Below are positions 7,967 through 17,309 of a DNA stretch of 64,000 nucleotides, one piece after another. Position 1 is the stretch's first letter. The number at the start of each line of letters is the position of its first letter. Under the pieces are notes generated by a model. The model searched no databases, had not been told where the DNA came from, and worked only from the letters and a program-made list of their open reading frames with translations. The translations under genes were made by a program, and so were the position numbers. Origin of the DNA: Olleya sp. Hel_I_94 (lineage in GTDB: Bacteria > Bacteroidota > Bacteroidia > Flavobacteriales > Flavobacteriaceae); assembly GCF_007827365.1 (NCBI RefSeq), contig NZ_VISI01000002.1, positions 439,001 through 503,000 of the forward strand, read 5' to 3'.

Positions 7967-10855
7967 ATGGATTTAAAGAGTCTAAAAAACAGCTTGTTAG
8001 GTGATTTGTTTTATGATGATTTAACTAAATCTATTTATGCTACAGACGCTTCGGTTTACAGAATACTACCCATAGCTGTAGCTTACCCAAAAAATAGTGA
8101 CGATTTAAAATTGCTTATACAGTTTGCTACACAAAATAAAACAGCATTAATACCTAGGACTGCAGGTACATCTTTAGCAGGACAATGTGTTGGAGAAGGT
8201 ATAATAGTAGATGTATCCAAATATTTTAATGCTATTGTTTCTTTTGACAAAAAAAACAAAACAGTAACTGTGCAACCTGGAGTGGTTCGCGACCAGTTAA
8301 ATAATTATCTAAAGCCTTTTGGATTATTTTTTGGTCCAAATACATCAACCTCAAATCGTTGCATGATTGGTGGAATGGTGGGTAATAATTCGTCAGGTAC
8401 GACATCAATAAAATATGGAGTTACCAGAGATAAAGTGCTTGAGTTACAAACGGTGTTAAGTGATAGTAGCGTGGTTACTTTTAAAGGACTTACTAAAGCT
8501 AATATCAAAGAAAAATTAAAACTTGATACTTTAGAAGGTCAAATATATAGACAACTACAAAGCAATTTATTTAATGATAACGCTAAAGCGGAAATAATAA
8601 AGCACTTTCCAAAACCAGAAATCCATAGACGTAATACAGGTTATGCAATTGATGAATTAGTCAAAGATGAAACGTTTAACATTTGTAAATTACTTGCAGG
8701 AAGCGAAGGTACCTTAGCTTTTACTACGCAAATAACATTACAATTAGACGACTTACCTCTGGCAAATAGGATTATGGTTGCTATGCATTTTAATTCTATT
8801 AAAGAGTGTTTAAATGCTGTACAACCAGTAATGGAGCATGATTTATATACTTGCGAAATGATGGATAAAACCATTTTAGATTTAACCAAGTTTAATAAAA
8901 CGCAACAAGACAATCGGTTTTTTATTCAAGGTGATCCCGAAGCAATTCTTATGTGTGAGGTTAGAGGAGTAACATTAGAGCAAGTAAAACAACAAGCTAA
9001 TGACTTAATTAATATTTCTAAATCAAATACAGCAAGCTATGCTTACCCTATATTAATAGAAGACCAAATTGATAAGGCTAATAATCTAAGAAGTGCAGGT
9101 TTGGGCTTAATGGGTAATATGATTGGTGATAAAAAAGCAGTAGCTTGTATAGAGGATACTGCTGTTGCATTACCTGATTTAGCTAATTATATAGCAGATT
9201 TTACAGCCTTAATGGCTAGTTACAATCAAAAAGCAGTTTATTATGCACATGCAGGAGCAGGAGAATTGCATTTGCGTCCAATTTTAGATTTAAAACAATC
9301 CGATGACGTTAAGCTTTTTAGGCAAATTACAACAGATGTAGCGCATTTAGTTAAAAAGTATAATGGATCCTTTAGTGGAGAGCATGGTGATGGTATTGTT
9401 AGAGGTGAGTTTGTTGAGCTTATGATTGGTAGTAATAACTATCAATTATTAAGAGAGATAAAATCAAGTTTTGATCCTAATAATATTTTTAATCCAGGAA
9501 AGATTGTGGATGCTTATCCTATGGATAAAAACTTGAGATACCAACCAGATAAAGAGGTGCCAGAAATTACAACTCTTTTAGATTTTTCTAAGTCGCAAGG
9601 TATTTTAAGAGAAGCAGAAAAATGTAATGGTTCTGGTGATTGCAGAAAACTACCTGAGTTTGGTGGTACTATGTGTCCTAGTTACAGAGCAACTAAAAAC
9701 GAAAAAGATACAACAAGAGCAAGAGCAAATGCACTATGTGAATATTTAACAAATTCTGATAAAAAAAATAAGTTTAATCACACAGAATTAAAGTCTGTTT
9801 TTGATTTATGTTTAAGTTGTAAAGCATGTGCAAGTGAGTGTCCAAGTAGTGTAGATGTTGCTAGTTTAAAAGCAGAGTTTTTGTATCAATATCAAAAGGA
9901 AAATGGCGTTTCAATTAGGACTAAATTATTTGCATTTAATAATCAATTAAATCAATTTGGTAGGCCAGTAAAAGGGATTACTAATTTTATGTTTTCTAAT
10001 AAGATTACTGCATCATTAATTAAAAAAAGTCTAGGAATTGCTAAACAAAGAAGTTTGCCTTTATTGTCAAGTAATACTTTAGGTAGTATATTTCAATCAT
10101 CTAAAAACAAGTCTTTTGTATATAAAAAAATAAAAACAGTTTATTTGTTTAATGACGAGTTTACTAATCAATTAGATGCTAACATTGGTGAAGATGCTAT
10201 TCAACTATTATATGCTTTAAACTATGATGTTAAACTAATCAGTAACGCGGAATCAGGACGTGCTTTTATATCTAAAGGTTTATTGGATCAGGCTAAAAAA
10301 GTAGCCGAAAAAAACGTTAGTTTATTCAAAAATATAATTACTGAAAATTCGCCTTTAATAGGTATTGAACCTTCAGCGATTTTAACTTTTAAAGATGAAT
10401 ATCCAAGACTAGTTGAGGACAAAATTTCTGCGGAAGCAATAGCCAAAAACACATTTTTAATTGAAGCCTTTTTATCTAACGAAATTGCTATTGGAAACAT
10501 TACTTCAGATCAATTTACATCCGAAGCAGAAGTGATTAAATTTCATGGTCATTGCCATCAAAAGGCACAATCAAACCAAATCCATAGTTTTAATGTTTTA
10601 AATCTTCCAAAAAATTATAAAGTAACCATAATACCTAGTGGTTGCTGTGGTATGGCTGGTAGTTTTGGTTACGAAAAAGAGCATTATGAGATAAGTATGC
10701 AAGTAGGTGAACAAACATTATTTCCTGCTGTAAGAAAAGCACCTGAAACTACTATAATTAGCGCTAATGGTACAAGTTGTAGGCATCAAATAAAAGATGG
10801 TACACAACGCGTTGCATACCATCCAGTTACTATATTAAAAAAGGCTTTGCTATAG
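7967..10855 (+). CDS. FAD-binding and 4Fe-4S oxidoreductase (YdiJ/GlcD-GlpC type)
   Basis: A 962-residue soluble enzyme. The N-terminal PCMH/VAO FAD domain shows GTSLAGQCVGEG near residue 66 and NNSSGTTSIKYG near 140. The FAD-oxidase C-terminal domain contains FSGEHGDGIVRGEF. A ferredoxin-like segment follows with Cys at CNGSGDCRKL...GTMCPSYR (about 552-575) and CLSCKACASECP (about 620-631). The C-terminus has CCG-type motifs HGHCHQKAQ (about 860) and GCCGMAGSFG (about 892). This order is that of D-2-hydroxyacid dehydrogenases (D-lactate, 2-hydroxyglutarate, glycolate) that pass electrons to the respiratory chain. The substrate cannot be fixed from sequence. The stop codon abuts that of the convergent lipoprotein gene, with no terminator between. 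Confidence 0.9.
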   Translation: MDLKSLKNSLLGDLFYDDLTKSIYATDASVYRILPIAVAYPKNSDDLKLLIQFATQNKTALIPRTAGTSLAGQCVGEGIIVDVSKYFNAIVSFDKKNKTVTVQPGVVRDQLNNYLKPFGLFFGPNTSTSNRCMIGGMVGNNSSGTTSIKYGVTRDKVLELQTVLSDSSVVTFKGLTKANIKEKLKLDTLEGQIYRQLQSNLFNDNAKAEIIKHFPKPEIHRRNTGYAIDELVKDETFNICKLLAGSEGTLAFTTQITLQLDDLPLANRIMVAMHFNSIKECLNAVQPVMEHDLYTCEMMDKTILDLTKFNKTQQDNRFFIQGDPEAILMCEVRGVTLEQVKQQANDLINISKSNTASYAYPILIEDQIDKANNLRSAGLGLMGNMIGDKKAVACIEDTAVALPDLANYIADFTALMASYNQKAVYYAHAGAGELHLRPILDLKQSDDVKLFRQITTDVAHLVKKYNGSFSGEHGDGIVRGEFVELMIGSNNYQLLREIKSSFDPNNIFNPGKIVDAYPMDKNLRYQPDKEVPEITTLLDFSKSQGILREAEKCNGSGDCRKLPEFGGTMCPSYRATKNEKDTTRARANALCEYLTNSDKKNKFNHTELKSVFDLCLSCKACASECPSSVDVASLKAEFLYQYQKENGVSIRTKLFAFNNQLNQFGRPVKGITNFMFSNKITASLIKKSLGIAKQRSLPLLSSNTLGSIFQSSKNKSFVYKKIKTVYLFNDEFTNQLDANIGEDAIQLLYALNYDVKLISNAESGRAFISKGLLDQAKKVAEKNVSLFKNIITENSPLIGIEPSAILTFKDEYPRLVEDKISAEAIAKNTFLIEAFLSNEIAIGNITSDQFTSEAEVIKFHGHCHQKAQSNQIHSFNVLNLPKNYKVTIIPSGCCGMAGSFGYEKEHYEISMQVGEQTLFPAVRKAPETTIISANGTSCRHQIKDGTQRVAYHPVTILKKALL

Positions 10856-11695
10856 TTATTCTGATACATTATAATCCGATAAAACTTGTGTATTAGTAAT
10901 AGAAAGTGAGGTTTGTAAAGCGCCTAAATCTGCACCTAATTGATTTAATAATGCGGCAGTTTCAGTATTTAGCTGATAATTAGTATTAGCTTCTGCTTTA
11001 ATTAAACCTACATTTTCAGCATAAAAACTATTAACAGATAGTACTTGTTGAGTGTCTAAAATTGAAATGGTTTGAGCTACTAAAATGGTAACTTCAGTGG
11101 TTACAGATAACTCTAAACTAATATTAGAAGACGTCACTGTATTATAGGTTACACCATTTACATCTAGGCTATTTAAGTTTTGTAATTGTTTACTTTTTAA
11201 AGTGTAATTTATGGTAACAGGATACCCTTCTAAATCTTGTGTAAAGGATCCAGTTTGTATAGATAATTGCGTTCCGTTATTTGCTTGTGTATTGTATAAT
11301 AATGCATTGTCAAGTTCAATTTGAAAATCAAAACCATCAATAGGTAAAGCTACCGTTCCGTTAGCAGCTAAAGTCGTTTGGGTTCTAGATAATTCGCCAC
11401 TAGTCAATATACCACTCATGGTTCCGTTAGCGATTCCGCCTTGGTTAACAGATAATGTGTAACCGTTTGAGGATTGGCTTTCAACCATTAATTCATCTTC
11501 ACTTGGTGTATCTAAGCCAGTATTATTGTCGGTATTTACAACATTATAATCCCAAGAATTTAATGTGTTTAAAGGAAAAAAATCGCCTTCAAATTGTTGT
11601 TGTGACGTTGCAGGACTATCATCGGTAGAGTCGCTAGAGCAGCCAACTAAAATAATACTTAAAATTATTAAAGATGTAAATTTAGAAAAAGTCAT
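10856..11695 (-). CDS. Predicted lipoprotein of unknown function
   Basis: A 279-residue protein with a lipoprotein signal (hydrophobic run ending IILVGCSSDS, lipobox Cys near residue 19). The mature part is low in charge, rich in Thr/Ser/Asn/Leu and built of beta-strand-like segments, with no motif I recognise. It begins with a spacer (SDSTDDSPATSQQ) and then FFPLNTLNSWDYNVV. FFPLxxGNxWxY segments recur in Bacteroidota surface lipoproteins. It is probably anchored in the outer membrane. It stands alone: 56 nt separate it from the phosphatase gene upstream on the same strand. Confidence 0.65.
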   Translation of the reverse strand: MTFSKFTSLIILSIILVGCSSDSTDDSPATSQQQFEGDFFPLNTLNSWDYNVVNTDNNTGLDTPSEDELMVESQSSNGYTLSVNQGGIANGTMSGILTSGELSRTQTTLAANGTVALPIDGFDFQIELDNALLYNTQANNGTQLSIQTGSFTQDLEGYPVTINYTLKSKQLQNLNSLDVNGVTYNTVTSSNISLELSVTTEVTILVAQTISILDTQQVLSVNSFYAENVGLIKAEANTNYQLNTETAALLNQLGADLGALQTSLSITNTQVLSDYNVSE

Positions 11696-11751
11696 AGGTC
11701 TGTAATTTTTAACAAATTAACACAAACTATAACAAACACCAAAATTAACGC

Positions 11752-12597
11752 TTATTTAGATGTTTTAAAAGGCTTCATAATAGTTATAGCTGCAATCAAT
11801 TCTTGCTCTGACATCTCTTTAATGTCTTCATCAGCAAAAAAAGCAGATAATTTATCCTCACTATATCTATATAATTTCCAACGTTTAAATTGATACTCCA
11901 AAGCTGTAAAATTTTCTACCCAATCTCCAGAGTTTAAATAGTTTGTGGTGCCTTTTTTAGTTTCAACTATTTCATTTTTTGGTTGGTGGATATGACCACA
12001 AATAACGTAATCATACCCATTTTCTATGGCTAAGTCTGTCGCTGTTTTTTCAAAATTACTAATAAAGCGTACAGCACCTTTGACACTACTTTTTATTTTT
12101 TTAGATAACGAATAACGTTCTTTACCTAAAGTTACCAATATCCAATTAAAGACTTTATTAATTAATATTAAAAGGTCATAACCGTAAGCGCCTAATTTAG
12201 CTAACCATTTGGCACTTTGTATGGACGCATCAAAAACATCACCATGAAAAAACCATGCTTTTTTACCGTCTAATTCTAGTACCAATTTGTTTACAATGGA
12301 TATATTTCCAATCTCTGAGTCTGTAAATTTTCTCAGCATTTCATCATGATTACCAGTTATATAAGTCACTTTGGTACCTTTTGCAGCTAAAGAGACTATC
12401 TTTTTTATAACTTGCATGTGTGATTTAGGAAAATAACGTTTGCTAAACTGCCAGATATCTATAATATCACCATTTAGTATTAAATGTTTAGGATCAACGC
12501 TACTTAAGTAAGTCAACAATTGTTTAGCATGACAACCATAAGTACCTAAATGGACATCTGATATGACTACAACTTCAACTTTTCTTTTTAATTTCAA
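11752..12597 (-). CDS. Calcineurin-like phosphatase, UDP-2,3-diacylglucosamine hydrolase-like
   Basis: A 281-residue metallophosphoesterase with the full set of metal ligands: D14-x-H16 (SDVHLG), GD43-44 (NGDIIDIW), GNHD82-85, H118 (FFHGDVFD) and GHIH201-204. The IDIWQFSKRYFP segment and the overall length are those of the LpxH-like proteins of Bacteroidota, which hydrolyse UDP-2,3-diacylglucosamine to lipid X in lipid A synthesis. Many flavobacteria carry more than one homologue, so this copy could act on another substrate; the gene symbol is therefore left open. It stands divergent from aroC, with 182 nt between. Confidence 0.8.
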   Translation of the reverse strand: MKLKRKVEVVVISDVHLGTYGCHAKQLLTYLSSVDPKHLILNGDIIDIWQFSKRYFPKSHMQVIKKIVSLAAKGTKVTYITGNHDEMLRKFTDSEIGNISIVNKLVLELDGKKAWFFHGDVFDASIQSAKWLAKLGAYGYDLLILINKVFNWILVTLGKERYSLSKKIKSSVKGAVRFISNFEKTATDLAIENGYDYVICGHIHQPKNEIVETKKGTTNYLNSGDWVENFTALEYQFKRWKLYRYSEDKLSAFFADEDIKEMSEQELIAAITIMKPFKTSK

Positions 12598-12779
12598 TAC
12601 GGTTTACTTTCTTGATTACTAATGCAAATATCAAATTGTAGTGTTAATCTAACATTATTGCATAATTATCTAATTATAAGCTAATTGTTAAGATATCATT
12701 ACCAATTTTTATAAGTTGAAATTATATTGGTTTTGTTTGACTATTATTTATGATTACATTAGCGTAAATTAAATTATTT

Positions 12780-13841
12780 ATGGCAGGTAATAGCTTCGGA
12801 AACTTATTTAAACTCACCACTTTTGGAGAATCTCATGGTGTAGCTATTGGAGGAATTATTGATGGATGTCCTCCAGGAATTGAAATAGATTTGGAGGCTA
12901 TCCAAATGGAAATGAATAGACGTAAACCAGGTCAGTCTGCTATTGTAACTCAGCGTAAAGAGCCAGATGAAGTTAAATTTTTGTCAGGAATTTTTGAAGG
13001 CGTTACAACAGGTACGCCAATTGGATTTATTATCGAAAATTCTAATCAAAAATCTCATGACTATTCACACATCAAAGATAGTTATAGGCCAAGTCACGCA
13101 GATTATGTCTACGAAAAAAAATATGGTTTAAGAGATTATAGAGGAGGAGGTCGTAGTTCTGCCAGAGAAACTGCTAGTCGTGTCGTTGCAGGCGCAATTG
13201 CTAAGCAAGTTTTAAAAAATGTAAAAATTAATGCTTTTACGTCTTCAGTTGGAGACATATTTATAGACAAACCGTATCAAGATTTAGATTTCACTAAAAT
13301 TGAAAGCAATGCTGTGCGTTGTCCAGATTCAGCTATAGCTGAAAAAATGATTACACGTATTAAACAAATCCGTAAAGAAGGTGATACCATTGGAGGTACA
13401 GTAACTTGTGTGCTTCAAAATGTACCAATAGGTTTAGGCGAACCTGTTTTTGATAAACTGCATGCCGAATTAGGTAAAGCAATGTTATCCATTAATGCTG
13501 TTAAAGGTTTTGAATTTGGTAGTGGATTTTGTGGTGCTAAAATGAAAGGTAGCGAGCATAATGACTTATTTAATATTGACGGAAGTACAAAAACTAACCT
13601 ATCTGGAGGTATACAAGGTGGTATTAGTAACGGAATGGATATTTATTTTAGAGTTGCATTTAAACCTGTGGCTACTTTAATACAAAAATATGAAACCATT
13701 AATAGAGATGGTGAAATAGTAGAAATGCAAGGAAAAGGAAGACATGATCCTTGTGTGGTACCAAGAGCTGTACCTATTGTGGAAGCTATGGCAGCTTTAG
13801 TATTAGCGGATTATTTATTGATCAATAAGACGTATTCTTAA
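12780..13841 (+). CDS. aroC: Chorismate synthase
   Basis: A 353-residue enzyme. It converts 5-enolpyruvylshikimate-3-phosphate to chorismate, the last shared step of aromatic amino acid synthesis, and requires reduced FMN. Family signatures are present: [14 protein letters not shown] at the N-terminus (His of GESHG), [19 protein letters not shown] [13 protein letters not shown] near residue 118, and the C-terminal [17 protein letters not shown]. The length is normal and no residue appears to be missing. It is the first gene of a plus-strand run with short gaps (38, 37 and 54 nt) to the next three genes, none of which is related in pathway. Confidence 0.97.
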   Translation: MAGNSFGNLFKLTTFGESHGVAIGGIIDGCPPGIEIDLEAIQMEMNRRKPGQSAIVTQRKEPDEVKFLSGIFEGVTTGTPIGFIIENSNQKSHDYSHIKDSYRPSHADYVYEKKYGLRDYRGGGRSSARETASRVVAGAIAKQVLKNVKINAFTSSVGDIFIDKPYQDLDFTKIESNAVRCPDSAIAEKMITRIKQIRKEGDTIGGTVTCVLQNVPIGLGEPVFDKLHAELGKAMLSINAVKGFEFGSGFCGAKMKGSEHNDLFNIDGSTKTNLSGGIQGGISNGMDIYFRVAFKPVATLIQKYETINRDGEIVEMQGKGRHDPCVVPRAVPIVEAMAALVLADYLLINKTYS

Positions 13842-13879
13842 ATAAAATAAAGTCTAATAACTTAGTTTATAATATTTAA

Positions 13880-14458
13880 ATGGACCCTCAAATTTATTAT
13901 ACTGCTTTAAATACCTTTGATCCCGAAAGTAAAACGGGATTTAGTTGGGTAGATTTTATGGCTTATTCTGATTTGACACATCTAACAGAATTAGTATCTT
14001 TAGATGGTAACTTAAATAGGTTGTCTTTTATGCCTGATTTAGATTCGGTAAAGGATTGGGATCATATTATTACACATCATGGCATGGTCATGTTTTATTT
14101 TAATGATTTAAACTATGTGCTTGAAAAAGTAAAAGAGTTGCATTATTTTAATTTGTTAGCAATAGTCAAACAACCTAATAGTGAAAAAGCGAACTTAACA
14201 ACACATTTTGATTTTGTAGGCTATGACTTAATTGACGTTACAGGAGATACTAGTGCTTTATCAAATGCAGGAGGTTTTGATGCTACATTTTTACCTTCAG
14301 ATTTAAATGATTATGGTTTAATAACGGACTATGATAAAGCAAAAACAATACAAACACAATTACCATTAAACAATCCAAATCAAGAACATACAACGTGTCA
14401 TCTTTACGAAGTTTGGAGACATAAAACAATAGGAAGAAAAGCTAATTTAATAACTTAA
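13880..14458 (+). CDS. Hypothetical protein of unknown function
   Basis: A 192-residue soluble protein with no signal peptide or membrane helix. It is acidic and aromatic-rich, with HITHHG-like histidines (DHIITHHGMVMFYF near residue 72) and a C-terminal NQEHTTCHLYEVWRHKT containing Cys and His. I do not recognise a family. The gene sits 38 nt after aroC and 37 nt before the symporter, so it is likely co-transcribed. Codon use and base composition look like its neighbours, which argues for a genuine resident gene. No function is proposed. Confidence 0.7.
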   Translation: MDPQIYYTALNTFDPESKTGFSWVDFMAYSDLTHLTELVSLDGNLNRLSFMPDLDSVKDWDHIITHHGMVMFYFNDLNYVLEKVKELHYFNLLAIVKQPNSEKANLTTHFDFVGYDLIDVTGDTSALSNAGGFDATFLPSDLNDYGLITDYDKAKTIQTQLPLNNPNQEHTTCHLYEVWRHKTIGRKANLIT

Positions 14459-14495
14459 AAAAAGTACTTTTTAAAAGGAACAACTACCAAAAGAT

Positions 14496-15818
14496 ATGAA
14501 AAAACTTGCATTACACTGGAAAATTATAATAGGAATGATATTAGGTATCATTTTTGGATTTTTAATGAATAGCGTTGATGGAGGTAGAGGTTTTGTTGGA
14601 GATTGGATAGCACCTTTTGGAACTATTTTTATTAATTTATTAAAATTGATTGCTGTTCCGTTAATATTAGCGTCACTAATAAAAGGAATTTCTGACCTAA
14701 AAGATATTTCTAAAATTAAATCTATGGGCTTACGTACCATAGGTATTTATATTGGGACAACTGTTATAGCTATAGTTATTGGTTTAAGTATAGTTAATAT
14801 TATTAAGCCAGGCGAAGGAATGCCTCAAGACACAATCGAGAACATCAAAACAGCATACCAAGGTAATGCAGATGTTATGATAGGCAAAGCCAAAGTGACT
14901 AAAGAAGCTGGTCCATTACAACCATTAGTAGATATTTTTCCTAGTAATATATTTAATTCGTTTGCAGAGCCAGCGATGTTACAAGTTATATTCTTTGCTT
15001 TATTTGTGGGTATATGCTTACTATTAATTCCGGAGAAAAAAGCCAAACCATTAATTGATTTCTTTGATTCTTTAAATGAAGTGGTTATGAAAATGGTAGA
15101 TTTAATTATGTTGTTTGCTCCTTATGCAGTATTTGCACTAATGGCAAATGTAATTATCGCATTTGATGATACCACCATATTGGTTAAACTATTGGGTTAT
15201 GCTGCATGCGTAGTATTTGGTTTATTTTTAATGATTTGCTTCTACCTAATGCTAGTCAAAGTAGTTACTAAAAAATCACCTTTATGGTTTTTAAAACAAT
15301 TTAGTCCAGCGCAATTATTAGCATTTTCTACATCAAGTAGTGCTGCTACATTACCTGTAACTATGGAGCGTGTAGAGGAGCATTTAGGTGTTGATAAAGA
15401 AGTCGCAGGATTTGTTTTACCAGTAGGAGCAACGGTTAATATGGATGGTACAAGTTTATACCAAGGTATTGCTGCTGTATTTATTATGCAAGTTATTTGG
15501 CCTGAAGGACTAACTTTTACAAATCAATTAGTTATTGTAGGTACCGCTTTATTAGCTTCTATTGGTAGTGCTGCAGTACCAAGTGCTGGTATGGTTATGT
15601 TAGTCATTGTATTAGAAGCTATCGGATTTCCTGCAGAATTACTACCTATTGGGTTAGCTTTAATTTTTGCGGTTGACAGACCATTAGATATGTGCAGAAC
15701 GGTAGTTAATGTAACAGGAGATGCGACTGTATCTATGTTAGTAGCTAAGTCCTTAGGTAAATTACATGATAATCCTAAGGCTAAAGAATGGGATGATAAT
15801 TATGAAAATGTAAAATAA
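14496..15818 (+). CDS. Dicarboxylate/amino acid:cation symporter (DAACS family)
   Basis: A 440-residue inner-membrane protein of the GltP/DctA/EAAT fold, co-transporting C4-dicarboxylates or acidic amino acids with H+ or Na+. Both hairpin signatures are intact: the serine-rich HP1 motif STSSSAATLPVT near residue 284, and TM7 NMDGTSLYQG near 315. The TM8 region reads VDRPLDMCRTVVNVTGDA near 392, where the Asp and Arg/Asn residues bind the substrate carboxylates. Eight membrane helices are visible. Glutamate or aspartate versus succinate cannot be decided by eye. It starts 37 nt after the unknown gene. Confidence 0.93.
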   Translation: MKKLALHWKIIIGMILGIIFGFLMNSVDGGRGFVGDWIAPFGTIFINLLKLIAVPLILASLIKGISDLKDISKIKSMGLRTIGIYIGTTVIAIVIGLSIVNIIKPGEGMPQDTIENIKTAYQGNADVMIGKAKVTKEAGPLQPLVDIFPSNIFNSFAEPAMLQVIFFALFVGICLLLIPEKKAKPLIDFFDSLNEVVMKMVDLIMLFAPYAVFALMANVIIAFDDTTILVKLLGYAACVVFGLFLMICFYLMLVKVVTKKSPLWFLKQFSPAQLLAFSTSSSAATLPVTMERVEEHLGVDKEVAGFVLPVGATVNMDGTSLYQGIAAVFIMQVIWPEGLTFTNQLVIVGTALLASIGSAAVPSAGMVMLVIVLEAIGFPAELLPIGLALIFAVDRPLDMCRTVVNVTGDATVSMLVAKSLGKLHDNPKAKEWDDNYENVK

Positions 15819-15872
15819 ACTACTAATTTTAATACGTTTAATGGTTTAATACATATAAATAAAAAAGTAATT

Positions 15873-17027
15873 ATGGATGGATTTGATACTATTGTTTCGG
15901 TAGATTGGTTGAAGGCTAACATTAATCATGACCAGCTAATCGTATTGGATGCGTCTATACCAAAAGTAGGAAGTCAGTCTTTAAAACCGAATCAAAAGTA
16001 TATTCCAAAAGCCCGTTTTTTTGATATAAAAAACGCTTTTAGTGATGTTAACGCAACATTTCCTAATACAATACCCTCAGAGATACAATTTGAAACAGAA
16101 GCCCAAAAACTTGGAATTAATAATACTAGTTTTATTGTGGTTTATGACGCTTTAGGCATCTATTCTAGTCCAAGAGCTTGGTGGCTTTTTAAAACGTTTG
16201 GACATAATAATGTAGCGGTTTTAGATGGTGGTTTGCCAGAATGGGAAGCTAGCGGTTATGTTACAGAACATAAATATAAAACAGATTTTAAATCTGGCAA
16301 TTTTACAGCTAAATACAACCCAAATAATGTAGTATACTTTGAGTCGATTGAAGCTATTAGTAAAGATCCAGATTTTACAATTATTGATGCTAGATCTAAT
16401 GATAGATTTACTAGTAAAGTAAAAGAACCTAGAGCAGGTTTACGATCTGGCACAATACCAAACTCGATAAATTTACCGCACGATGCTATTTTAGAGGGTT
16501 ACAAGCTTAAGTCTATAGATGAGTTGCGTCTGATTTTTGAAACTATTTTAAAGCAGAATCAACACATAGTATTTAGTTGTGGCTCTGGTATTACAGCATC
16601 TGTTTTAAGCTTAGCAGCAACAATTATAGGTTATAATAATAGTGTTTACGATGGATCGTGGACAGAATACGGAACTTTAAAATCTTCAATAATGAAACAA
16701 CCTAATACATGGACTAAGGACGAATTGTTAGCCTATATTTTAATATTTATAGCACATTCAGATTTAGACGAAACTAAAAAAGAAAAAAATTATATTCTTT
16801 CTAGAGTTAATAAAGACGTTTATAATCGTGTACACGAAAAATTTGAAGAAGATAACGACTATCAAAGTATTCAAAATATAATTGAAGCAGTTAAAACTCA
16901 TGATTATTATCGCAATGATTTTGCAGATCTATTTGCAGATATAAAACTTATGGCTTTTGCAGATGGTGAAATGGATCAAATGGAGAAAGCTGCTTATAAT
17001 TTATTAAAAAAAATACTAAAAGCTTAG
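15873..17027 (+). CDS. Two-domain sulfurtransferase with extra C-terminal TerB-like helical domain
   Basis: Residues 1 to about 275 form a tandem rhodanese. The inactive first domain includes YDALGIYSSPRAWWLFKTFGH and VLDGGLPEWE. The active second domain includes DARSNDRF and EPRAGLRSGTIPNSINLPH, with catalytic Cys near residue 236 in CGSGITAS. The CGSGxTA loop is the form typical of 3-mercaptopyruvate sulfurtransferases. Unlike the usual 280-residue enzyme, the protein continues for about 105 residues of charged helical sequence ending in FADIKLMAFADGEMDQMEKAAYNLLKK. That tail resembles the TerB/DjlA-type acidic helical domain (MxxADGxxxxxE). The added domain is seen; its name is inference. 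Confidence 0.85.
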   Translation: MDGFDTIVSVDWLKANINHDQLIVLDASIPKVGSQSLKPNQKYIPKARFFDIKNAFSDVNATFPNTIPSEIQFETEAQKLGINNTSFIVVYDALGIYSSPRAWWLFKTFGHNNVAVLDGGLPEWEASGYVTEHKYKTDFKSGNFTAKYNPNNVVYFESIEAISKDPDFTIIDARSNDRFTSKVKEPRAGLRSGTIPNSINLPHDAILEGYKLKSIDELRLIFETILKQNQHIVFSCGSGITASVLSLAATIIGYNNSVYDGSWTEYGTLKSSIMKQPNTWTKDELLAYILIFIAHSDLDETKKEKNYILSRVNKDVYNRVHEKFEEDNDYQSIQNIIEAVKTHDYYRNDFADLFADIKLMAFADGEMDQMEKAAYNLLKKILKA

Positions 17028-17057
17028 TTTAGCAACTTTTGATTAAGATTTAGGGTA

Positions 17058-17209
17058 AAATTAAAAAGCCTCAAAACAGTTTTTTTGTCCTAAGTATAAT
17101 ACTATGCTAATTTAAGGTTAGACATTCCTTAAACTAAAACGCAATCTATTCCTAACTAACAGAAGTTAGGCTTGAGTTAACATAACTGTTTTGAGGCTAT
17201 AACCAACCT
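17058..17209 (-). ncRNA. Candidate structured small RNA (closed-stem, multibranched)
   Basis: Between two convergent genes, a perfect 15-bp inverted repeat (AGCCTCAAAACAGTT at 17067-17081, AACTGTTTTGAGGCT at 17184-17198) encloses about 100 nt. That interval has two internal 7-bp hairpins (17111-17117/17127-17133 and 17151-17157/17164-17170) and a smaller one near 17093-17103. On the minus strand the closing stem is followed by TTTTAATTTT, as in an intrinsic terminator. A consensus -7 box (TAACTTTG) sits just before the 5' arm. No reading frame fits. Paired ends recall 6S-type RNAs, including the 6S-Flavo motif described for flavobacteria, but I could not test the match. It could instead be the 3' end of the DCC gene transcript. 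Confidence 0.4.
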
Positions 17210-17215
17210 CATACT

Positions 17216-17223
17216 CAAAGTTA
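17216..17223 (-). promoter_or_regulatory. Bacteroidota -7 box for the candidate RNA
   Basis: CAAAGTTA on the plus strand reads TAACTTTG on the minus strand, an exact match to TAnnTTTG. Transcription would begin around 17209, about ten bases before the closing stem of the RNA. No convincing TTG -33 element is visible at the usual distance, so support is partial. Confidence 0.35.
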
Positions 17224-17309
17224 AGAGACTAGCTAGTGTTATAAAATTGTAATTGAGTAAACAGGTGTTTTTAATGAGGGAAGTATAACTTTGGATGAGT
17301 CAAAGCTTA

